NCBI GenBank assembly: GCA_007571095.1
Contig: RKSB01000077.1
Location: 1-6,995 of the forward strand
Reading direction: 5' to 3'
Length of the DNA stretch: 6,995 nucleotides
Source: K189A clade bacterium
GTDB taxonomy: Bacteria > Pseudomonadota > Gammaproteobacteria > Pseudomonadales > Azotimanducaceae
In this document: positions 1 to 6,400 of the stretch, in pieces
How the letters are laid out: every line of letters starts with the position of its first letter
How positions within the stretch are numbered: position 1 is the stretch's first letter
Program-made: the position numbers and the translations under genes
Notes under the pieces: model-generated
Databases searched by the model: none
The model's input: only the letters and a program-made list of their open reading frames with translations
Told to the model about the DNA's origin: nothing

Positions 1-1
1 T

Positions 2-145
2 CCTCGCTATATCTGGTTGCTGGACGAGCCACTGCCACGCAACGCCAATGGCAAATTCCTCAAGCGAAGCCTTTCGGAGTCACTCGATATCGACCAGGCA
101 GTCTGCAAAGATTCTCTCGATACTTTCGTCTGCGAAAAGTCCTGA
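2..145 (+). CDS. AMP-forming acyl-CoA synthetase, C-terminal end (partial)
   Basis: Only the last 47 codons are in the window; the gene enters from the left edge in the frame starting at base 2 and stops at TGA 143-145. The segment PRYIWLLDEPLPRNANGKFL matches the C-terminal subdomain of the ANL (AMP-binding) superfamily, where P-R-x-x-x-G-K carries the lysine (here the 18th visible residue) that assists adenylation. Such enzymes activate a carboxylic or fatty acid to the acyl-AMP and then the CoA thioester in the cytoplasm. The tail after the A10-type motif is about 25 residues, normal for the family. Substrate cannot be judged from this fragment. It converges on the ClpP-like gene with 44 nt between the two stop codons. 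The lipid-enzyme neighbours favour a fatty acyl or related substrate, which is inference. Confidence 0.85.
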   Translation, partial: PRYIWLLDEPLPRNANGKFLKRSLSESLDIDQAVCKDSLDTFVCEKS

Positions 146-160
146 AGTAACCTCGGTTTT

Positions 161-183
161 GATCACCGAAACCGCTTCGGATC
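161..183. terminator. weak hairpin between convergent stop codons
   Basis: CCGAA (166-170) and TTCGG (176-180) form a 5-bp stem around ACCGC, extended by GAT/ATC (161-163 with 181-183) across a 2-nt bulge. An alternative stem pairs TCGGT with ACCGA further left. It lies exactly between the convergent synthetase and ClpP-like stops, where a bidirectional terminator would be expected. There is no clear T-run on either side, so intrinsic termination is not demonstrated. Confidence 0.25.
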
Positions 184-189
184 AGCTCT

Positions 190-801
190 TCAGGTACTGA
201 CTTCAGAGAGAGTTTTGACGACTTTGCCGACCAGTCCGTAGTCCTCCGCTTCTTTGGCATCCATCCAGTAGTCCCGCAAAGTATCCTGATTGACTTTTTC
301 GAGTTTCTGCCCGGTCTGTTCGGCGATGATTTTGTTGATTCTGCTTCGAATCTTGAGGATTTCTTTGGCATGAATACTGACATCTGCTGCCGTTCCGCCA
401 ATCTGACCAGCCGGTTGATGAATGAGAAAGCGAGTGTTGGGCAGCGAAAACCTGTGCTTCTTGTCCGGTGCCAGAAATATGTGAGTGGCTATGCTGCCGA
501 CCCAGCCGGTACCGATACTCAGAACAGGGGCCTGAATAGACCGAATGATGTCGAAGACGGCATCGCCCGATTCGACATGGCCGCCCGGTGAACTGATATA
601 CAGCAGAATCGGTTGGCTGGACTCCCGATCCAGTGCCAGCAACTGTCGAATAGCGGAATGGGCGGTTTTGGGCGTAATCTCATCGAACAGGGTGAGTGTC
701 CGATTTGAAAAAAGAATCTTGTCCGGCAACTGAACTTCTCCGGCCTTTTTCTTTTTTTCAGGGTTTTTGGAGGCGGTTGCGCAAGCATCAAATTCGGCCA
801 T
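190..801 (-). CDS. ClpP-family serine peptidase (stand-alone paralogue)
   Basis: This is a 203-residue ClpP-fold peptidase, close to the usual ClpP size. The core shows YISSPGG (oxyanion-hole region), catalytic Ser103 in GSIAT, His128 in the LIHQP motif and Asp177 in DTLRD, so the Ser-His-Asp triad is intact. Residues 10-22 are lysine-rich (KNPEKKKK) where E. coli ClpP has its axial-loop sequence; that canonical loop is not recognisable here. I chose ATG 801 because AGAAAGGA sits 7 nt upstream; a TTG at 837 in the same frame would add 12 residues but lacks a comparable site. It is the last gene of the minus-strand run, 52 nt after tesB, with no clpX or clpA visible. It probably forms a cytoplasmic oligomeric peptidase. 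Whether it works with a Clp unfoldase, another ATPase or alone is unknown. The housekeeping clpP normally lies beside clpX, so this is more likely a second copy. Confidence 0.9.
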   Translation of the reverse strand: MAEFDACATASKNPEKKKKAGEVQLPDKILFSNRTLTLFDEITPKTAHSAIRQLLALDRESSQPILLYISSPGGHVESGDAVFDIIRSIQAPVLSIGTGWVGSIATHIFLAPDKKHRFSLPNTRFLIHQPAGQIGGTAADVSIHAKEILKIRSRINKIIAEQTGQKLEKVNQDTLRDYWMDAKEAEDYGLVGKVVKTLSEVST

Positions 802-808
802 CAATTTA

Positions 809-816
809 TCCTTTCT
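809..816 (-). promoter_or_regulatory. ribosome binding site of the ClpP-like gene
   Basis: AGAAAGGA read on the minus strand, 7 nt before ATG 801. It decides the start codon in favour of 801 over the in-frame TTG at 837. Confidence 0.7.
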
Positions 817-853
817 GAATAGTTGTTCGTTTTCCAATAGCGCGGATGAATTC

Positions 854-1729
854 TTATTTCAGCATTCTTACCAGAGCCTCCTGAGCTGTCGATGCGACCA
901 GTTTTCCAGATGATCGGTCGAAGACTCCGCCTCGGTTGAAGCCTCTTGCATTCTTTGCAACCGGGCTGTCCTGGCTGAAAAGCAACCATGAATCGGCTCG
1001 AAAATCCGAATGCATCCAGAGGGCATGATCCAGCGAAACGACCACCAGTTTATCCGAAAAAGGTTCGGTGGGGTGGGGCCTCAGGCTGGTGTCCAGCAGT
1101 AGCCAGTCGGACATGTAGGCCAGTGCTGCCTGATGCAGGCGAGGGTCGTCAGGCAGTGGTTGCCGAGTGCGCATCCAGGTCTGCATGAAGGGTTCTCCCT
1201 TCTCTTGCTCGAAGTAATTCAAAGGTTGAACGGGACGCACTTCAAGATGGCGCTTTCGATGAACCCGCTTGTCGATCTCATCTCCGCTGAAGCCGCTTGC
1301 CTCCGCCTGCATCAGAAAGATTTCCTCTTCTGGTACCAGTTGCTCAGGGTCGGTCACCGAGGGCATGGGCTGCGAATGCTCGAAACTCTCCTCGGCGACA
1401 TGCAGTGATACATCGGCCTGAAAGATCCTTCTTTTGTCCTGCAGGGCATCGATATGGCAGACGGAAAAGCTGCGCCCCTGTCGAATAATGCGAGTTTCAT
1501 AAATGATCGGCTGCTCAGGATCGCCGGCTTCCAGAAAATAACCATGCAGACTGTGCACTCGTCGATTCTCACTGCCTTCTCCGGAACTGACGGCGATCAC
1601 CGCATGTGCCAGTACCAGTCCGCCGTAAATTCGCTGAAACCCCTCGTTGACAAGGACAGATCGGTAGCGGGAAGGGCCGATCTGCTCCAACATCAATTGC
1701 TCAACCAGATCGGGTGCCGAACTATCCAT
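854..1729 (-). CDS. tesB: acyl-CoA thioesterase II (TesB type)
   Basis: This 291-residue protein hydrolyses medium- to long-chain acyl-CoA to the free acid and CoA in the cytoplasm. It matches E. coli TesB along its whole length with the double-hotdog layout: first hotdog about residues 10-112 (QRIYGG, VHSLHGYFL, PIIYE), second about 160-288 (LEVRPV, PDDPRLHQAALAYMSD, SLDHALWMH, ARGF, LVASTAQE). Of the known active-site positions Asp208 and Gln283 are kept, while the E. coli threonine (Thr228) is Ser232 here, a conservative hydroxyl swap. The start ATG 1729 has AAAGG 8 nt upstream, and the N-terminal length fits the family. It lies between the phosphotransferase (178 nt away) and the ClpP-like gene (52 nt), all on one strand. 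Its first 25 codons were copied in the 119-bp tandem duplication upstream. Confidence 0.95.
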   Translation of the reverse strand: MDSSAPDLVEQLMLEQIGPSRYRSVLVNEGFQRIYGGLVLAHAVIAVSSGEGSENRRVHSLHGYFLEAGDPEQPIIYETRIIRQGRSFSVCHIDALQDKRRIFQADVSLHVAEESFEHSQPMPSVTDPEQLVPEEEIFLMQAEASGFSGDEIDKRVHRKRHLEVRPVQPLNYFEQEKGEPFMQTWMRTRQPLPDDPRLHQAALAYMSDWLLLDTSLRPHPTEPFSDKLVVVSLDHALWMHSDFRADSWLLFSQDSPVAKNARGFNRGGVFDRSSGKLVASTAQEALVRMLK

Positions 1730-1737
1730 GACTAACG

Positions 1738-1742
1738 CCTTT
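1738..1742 (-). promoter_or_regulatory. ribosome binding site of tesB
   Basis: AAAGG on the minus strand, 8 nt before ATG 1729. An equivalent site (AAGGG) is kept in front of the remnant ATG at 1847, because the region was duplicated. Confidence 0.55.
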
Positions 1743-1773
1743 GAAATGTAACACCCGCCGACAGCCTTGTTCT

Positions 1774-1847
1774 GACGGATTCATAACGGGAAGGGCCGAT
1801 CTGCTTCAGGATCAATTGCTCAACTCTGACCGGATATCGAAATCCAT
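1774..1847 (-). pseudogene. decayed duplicate of the tesB 5' end
   Basis: ATG 1847 corresponds to the tesB start and is followed by only 11 codons (MDFDIRSELSN) before TGA at 1814-1812. One base has been lost between codons 1 and 9. In the shifted frame, 1824-1774 reads VEQLILKQIGPSRYESV, identical to TesB residues 9-25 at 14 of 17 positions. The similarity stops at 1774, the junction with the next unit. This is a gene fragment, not a working thioesterase. Because a Shine-Dalgarno-like AAGGG is retained, the 11-codon reading frame could still be translated as a leader peptide, which is speculation. Confidence 0.75.
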
Positions 1848-1907
1848 GACTCACGCCCTTGAAGCGCAACATCCGTTGACAGTCCTGTTCTGGATGTCTT
1901 TCTGCAG

Positions 1908-2954
1908 TCAGGGAGTTTCGTCTACCAGATCCCAGGCCTGTTTTGCGAGCACCTGGCAGGTATCCTTGTACTCCAGTGCCGCTTGCCGAGAACTGGCGTT
2001 ACCTTCCAGTCCGCGCTTATAGACCCCTTGAATAATAGCGGCGGTTCTGAAGAGATTATAAACGACATAAAAGGTCCAGTGCCTGATTTCCCCACACCCA
2101 CTTCGAGCTTTATAACGTTCCACCTGTTCGGCTTCCGTAGGTATGCCCAGTGATTTCAGATCCAGGCTGTTAAGCGAGCCTTCCTCGTACTGTCGCAGGT
2201 AGCTCTGGCAGTGGTAGCTGAGGTCAGCCAGAGGATGCCCCAACGTGGACAGTTCCCAGTCAAGTACTGCGGCAACTCGCGGCTCAACCGGATGAATAAT
2301 CAGGTTTCCGAGCCGAAAATCACCGTGCACAATGCTTGTGGTGTCGTCGTTGGGAATCTGGTTGGGCAGCCACTCCATGAGGCTGTCCATTTCACTGATT
2401 TCCACTGTCTTCGAGGCCCGATACTGCTTTGACCACCGGCTGATTTGCCGAGCATAGTAATTGCCCTCTCGACCGAAGGCTTCCAGCCCCACTTCCCGAT
2501 AGTCAACTCGGTGCAACTCGACCAGTACATCAATCAGGTGCTGGTAGATTCCCTGGCGCTCGGCTGGCTCCAGATTCGGCAGCGAAACATCGTCGAAAAC
2601 ACGGCCTTCGACATATTCCATCACATAGAAGGAAACGCCTATCGGCTCTGGATCCTCGCACAGCATAATCATCTCAGGTACCGGTACAGCACTTTTTCTC
2701 AGTGCTGCCATCACTCGGTACTCTCTGTCAACCTGATGGGCCGACGCAAGCAGTGGTCCCGGTGGCTGTTTTCGCATGACATAGGAGGATTGCCCGAGAG
2801 TCAGCCGAAAGGTTGGATTGGACTGTCCGCCTTCAAACTGCAAAACCTCCATTTTTTGCGGCTTTTCACCAAGTGCCTTGTGCAGCATGTCCGCCAATGC
2901 TTGCTGGTTGAACTCGTGTCCGGGTCGAACTGGTGTGAGGCGAGGTGAAGTCAT
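1908..2954 (-). CDS. APH-fold phosphotransferase, ACAD10/11 kinase-domain type
   Basis: This 348-residue protein has the aminoglycoside-phosphotransferase/choline-kinase fold, in the branch resembling the kinase domain of ACAD10 and ACAD11. Signatures in order: FEGGQSNPTF (ATP loop, about residues 40-50), YVMRKQPPG with the nucleotide-binding Lys62, SAHQVDREYRV with Glu78, LCEDPEPIGVSFYVMEYVEG, the Brenner motif HGDFRLGN (His210, Asp212, Asn217) and LDWELSTLGHPLADL with metal-binding Asp232. All expected kinase residues are present. ATG 2954 fits the family length; a TTG at 3029 would add 25 residues lacking family similarity. No strong Shine-Dalgarno precedes 2954. Bacterial homologues often sit near acyl-CoA dehydrogenases and lipid genes, and mammalian ACAD10/11 kinase domains act on 4-hydroxyacyl substrates. 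A similar acyl-CoA substrate here is inference; antibiotic resistance is unlikely. It heads the minus-strand run before tesB. Confidence 0.88.
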   Translation of the reverse strand: MTSPRLTPVRPGHEFNQQALADMLHKALGEKPQKMEVLQFEGGQSNPTFRLTLGQSSYVMRKQPPGPLLASAHQVDREYRVMAALRKSAVPVPEMIMLCEDPEPIGVSFYVMEYVEGRVFDDVSLPNLEPAERQGIYQHLIDVLVELHRVDYREVGLEAFGREGNYYARQISRWSKQYRASKTVEISEMDSLMEWLPNQIPNDDTTSIVHGDFRLGNLIIHPVEPRVAAVLDWELSTLGHPLADLSYHCQSYLRQYEEGSLNSLDLKSLGIPTEAEQVERYKARSGCGEIRHWTFYVVYNLFRTAAIIQGVYKRGLEGNASSRQAALEYKDTCQVLAKQAWDLVDETP

Positions 2955-3130
2955 GGCGAGTGAGAGCCTGATCAGGTTGCTGTTATCAGGGTAGCCTGTA
3001 CAGGCAGAGGCTGGTTTGAGTGCCGGCAAGAAGGCTTTTCGTCTGTGCCTTTCTTAGACTGGAGAAAACGGTTTGCGGGCAGAACCCTGACGACCATGAA
3101 ATTTTTCGACCTGTAAATTCCACTCTACTC

Positions 3131-3158
3131 ACCTTACTCTCGACTGAGACTGAGTCAA
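3131..3158 (-). promoter_or_regulatory. weak sigma-70-like promoter candidate for the phosphotransferase run
   Basis: On the minus strand TTGACT (3158-3153) is 5 of 6 to the -35 consensus, followed after 16 nt by TAAGGT (3136-3131), only 3 of 6 to the -10. It lies about 180 nt before ATG 2954. This is the best match I saw by eye in the gap, but it is weak. Confidence 0.18.
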
Positions 3159-3417
3159 ACGGGCAGAAGGCTTTTTATCCTCGCTTCTGCAACGACTGAA
3201 TGTTCGCTTGCCTGCTTTATCTTAAGTTACCGGCATCAATCTATCATTTTTCAGTAGTCGAGTGAAACAGCCTTGTGCATCGGGAATGCCAAGCCTTTCT
3301 CTTGCTTGAGCATCGCCTTTCTTTTTTGAAAGAGCCAGCCGTCTTGAGGCGGCACCCCTGACTTAAGCGGTCACTGAGGCCTGGCTACGCCTCTGCTTTT
3401 CTCTTTCGGTCTGATAC

Positions 3418-3442
3418 GAGTGCTGAGTAAGCAGAAGCACTC
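3418..3442 (-). terminator. hairpin after the surface-protein gene
   Basis: GAGTGCT (3418-3424) and AGCACTC (3436-3442) form a perfect 7-bp stem with an 11-nt loop, beginning 20 nt after the stop at 3463. No T-run follows on the minus strand, so it may be a 3'-end stabilising or Rho-associated hairpin rather than a full intrinsic terminator. Confidence 0.3.
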
Positions 3443-3462
3443 CGCTTTGCCGTGAGCCTTGG

Positions 3463-6400
3463 TCAAAAATTCCACTGAACTCTCATCAACAGCTTTTCGT
3501 CTGTATTCGATAGGGTGTGTCCCAGGTCAAATTTGAGGGGGCTCAGGGGCTGCCAGCGAATACCGACTGTATAGGTGGAGTCAGACTGCTTCAGTGTCGA
3601 CTCAAAGTAGGGTGTCAGCGGTCCTCTGGCTGATGAGAAGGTATAGTCGAGGTTTGTGAAGAGCCGCATTCCCTGTTGTCTTCGTTCAGGCGTGAGACCT
3701 TCTTTCCACAGTCTGGTTGCGTTGCTCTTGAGGTCAGTTGGCGGTGCACCATAGCCTGGCTTGAGTGAAAGATGCCAGCGGCTGGACGAGATGAAGTCGA
3801 ACTGAAGAAGGCCGGCAACGCCCCATTCGGTGTAGTTCTCTCCGTCGGTCAGTCCTCGAAAGGAGAATTCAAGTCGTCCCCATTTCGGTCGATAGCCGAC
3901 CTCGGCAACCAACTCAAGACCCTGTTCCAGACGAGCGTCTCCGCCTTCCGAGAAGTAACCGATAAGCAAGTTCTGGCTGAACTCGGTGCCGGTGTTTCTG
4001 GCTCTCTGGCCGCTCGCCTTGATGAGCAACAGTTTGCGCATTGACTCAAGGCCCAGAGTCTCCGGCAGGTTGGCCGAACTCACATCCACCTGAGTACCAC
4101 TGATCTCGGCTTCAAAGCTGAAGGTGGTTGACCGAATTCGAAAGAGCGACAGGCTGGCACCCAAAGACCAGCTCAGCATCTCAAGGTCACTCTTGCGATC
4201 AGCCGTCTTCTCTGACTTGATAGTCGTCTCCCCTTCACCCATGCCCGCACTGCCCCACAGGCTGACCTTGCCGTTGCCGGAAGACAGCGAGAAGTAGGGG
4301 TGCAGGCTGGTGAGTTCAAGTTCATAAACACTGCGAGTGTCTGCCTGGTTGTGGTCGAATTCACCGAAAGTCACATTGATCATGCCGCCGATCAGCGACC
4401 GCTCGTTGACGCTGGTATCCATGCCCAGTTGAAAGCTGTAGAGCTGGCCTTCATGGTCTTTTTCAACGGCCTCTTCCTTATCGGACTGACTGGAGATGCT
4501 TCGAAAACTGCTTCTGCCCCAGAGCGTGAGTCTGCAACCAAAGCTCCTTCTCGGCTGTTCACCCAGGACCAGATTAAAGCTGCTGTTTTCAAGCAGTGAC
4601 AGCGGATCCATTCGTCGAGTGCCTGCATATTCACTGGCCGACTGTTTCAGCAGGCCGGCCCATGAACTGTGACCGCCCACGAGCAGGGCATTGCTTTTTT
4701 TGCAGGTGGCCCGCTCACTGACTATTGAGTTCAGGTCCCGAGAGACGGCAGCCATGATTTCCGGCAGTATGTCGGTGTGAATGTCGGTATCGTTGAGCGC
4801 AATACCTATGCTGACGGTATCCGGTGCAGAGACGAAGCCGTCTTCATCGGTAACCTCCAGTACAAAGACCAGGACTTCATTGGTCGAAAGGGCAGGCACG
4901 ATGAAGGTCGGGCGAGCCACATTGTCGGCACTCAGTACAGGCCGTATGCTGTTACTCGAAACCTGCCGCCAGGTATAGGTCAGGTTGCTGTTTTCGGGAT
5001 CATAGGAATCTGACCCGTCAAGGGTAACCTGCGTGTTGCCGGAAGGGTTTACAACACGGGCCAAGTCTGGTCCGGCATCGGCAATGGGCAGGTCATTGTC
5101 AGCACGAACACGAACGGCTACATCATCGGTTACCATGCTTCCATCGGCACTCGTTAACGTAAGCAGAAAACGAAGCGTGTAATCGGCGGTTCGGTCGGGT
5201 GCCTCAAAGACAGGTGCCTCCGTGCGGGCATTCGTCAGGCTTAAAGGTGCCTTTGTGCGGGCATTCGTCAGGCTTACAGACGCCCTTGTACGGGCATTCA
5301 TCGGAGTGACCAAAAGACTCTCATCTGTTGTCAGCTGACTCCAGCTATAGCCAAACTCCCTGTCCAGAAAGTCTCTTGATCTCGACCCGTCCAGAGTGAC
5401 GGTATCGCCTTCATTGACTGTCATGTCCGGTCCTGCGTTTGCGATCAGGGCACCGACAGTAACCATGACCTCAGCGGCACCTGTTCTGCCGGTGCTGTCG
5501 GTGACTGTCAACTCAAAGCCGAGCGTATAAAAAGTGCTCAGGTCCGGTGCTACAAAGGTCGGCGAGTCAGTAGAGCCTCTGCTTAAAGCCACTCTCACCG
5601 CATCGTTCGCCCTCTGTTTCCAGGAAAAGGTGAGTGCTCCGCCTTCGGGATCAATCGACTCCGACCCGTTCAGAGTCACTTTGTCACCTCCATTGACGAT
5701 CAAACCAGATCCGGCATGAGCGACAGGGTCATCCTCATCGGCGGCGACAAACACAGTAACCGTATCCGAATGCGGGTTGCCGCCGCCATCAGTCACCCTG
5801 AGAACGAAGCTTACCTCGTAGTCGGAAGCCTTATTGGGAGCGATGAAGGCAGGGCTTTCGCTGGTAAAGTCTTGCAAGCTTGCTCTCACCACATCACCGG
5901 CTACCTGTCTCCAGGCATAGGTGAGTGTTCCGCCTTCAGGGTTGCTTGAACCTGTTCCATCCAGGATGACCCTATCGCCTTCATTGGCGTTCTGATCATC
6001 TCCGGCCTCGGCTACCGGCGGATCGTCTCTGGCGAGAATACTGACAACCACCGTGTCGGTATCCGTGCTCTTGCCGTCACTGACCGTGAGGACGAAACTG
6101 ACCGAATAGTTGGCAGACCTTTGAGGGGCGATAAAGGCAGGTTTGGGAGCGGAGGTATTGGCCAGATTCACTCGGACTGTCTCATTGTCAGCTTGAGTCC
6201 AGCTCCATGTCAGGCTCTCTCCTTCTGGGTCCATTGATTTCGAGCCATCCAGTGTAACCCTGGTACCTTCATGAATGCCGGCCTGGTCAGGACCGGCCTC
6301 GGCTATCGGCGGATCATTGTCGGCGAGTACCCTGACAGCCACCCTGTCGATAGATGGGGTCTTGCCATCACTGACCGCAAGTACAAAGCGTAGTGTGTAG

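Larger units (their letters stand above)
1655..1893. repeat. imperfect 119-bp tandem duplication (two units)
   Basis: Unit 1 (1655-1773) holds tesB codons 1-25 plus its leader; unit 2 (1774-1893) is a head-to-tail copy. By hand alignment, gaagggccgatctgct at 1671 recurs at 1790 and atcaattgctcaac at 1692 recurs at 1811, both offset by 119. The offset drops to 118 at the ATG (tccatgact, 1725 and 1843), so one base was lost in unit 2. Bases 1655-1705 and 1774-1824 agree at about 43 of 51; the leader parts agree at about three quarters. Many differences are transitions, as in an old duplication. Unit 2 ends 15 nt after the phosphotransferase stop, so it represents the ancestral intergenic spacer and tesB start. 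Confidence 0.88.
2955..3462. other. 508-bp intergenic region without a convincing gene
   Basis: It lies between the stop of the large surface-protein gene and the start of the phosphotransferase, both on the minus strand. It should contain the 3' end of one transcript and the promoter of the next. Stops are frequent in all frames; the longest ATG frames I found by eye are about 20 codons (3200-3265 on +, 3313-3251 on -) without good ribosome sites. Short motifs recur: gcctttct near 3048, 3293 and 3315, and gaaggctttt near 3029 and 3167. Several short hairpins exist, but none has the stem plus T-run of a clear terminator on the minus strand. No tRNA or known riboswitch was recognised. Confidence 0.6.

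Noticed and set aside
801..837. TTG 837 as the start of the ClpP-like gene
   Set aside because: ATG 801 has a good Shine-Dalgarno at 7 nt; the added 12 residues are not ClpP-like.
1454..2022. Two plus-strand open frames sharing a GRADLLQ-like segment, suggesting a small gene family
   Set aside because: The shared segment is only the antisense reading of the 119-bp duplication.
2445..2948. 167-codon open frame on the plus strand
   Set aside because: It lies wholly antisense inside the phosphotransferase, whose motifs are unmistakable; its product shows no recognisable domain.
1908..2954. Aminoglycoside-resistance gene
   Set aside because: It has the APH fold, but the conserved SAHQVDREYRV and LCEDP motifs and the neighbourhood place it in the acyl-CoA-linked branch.
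2955..3029. TTG 3029 as the start of the phosphotransferase
   Set aside because: The extra 25 residues do not resemble the family and no ribosome site precedes them; ATG 2954 fits the usual length.
3200..3313. Short ATG frames of about 20 codons on both strands in the gap (3200-3265 +, 3313-3251 -)
   Set aside because: No well-spaced ribosome site and no coding signal; this length is expected by chance.
3034..3504. 13-base match gcttttcgtctgt at 3034 and 3492
   Set aside because: A single 13-base match in 7 kb is expected by chance about as often as not, and its flanks do not align.
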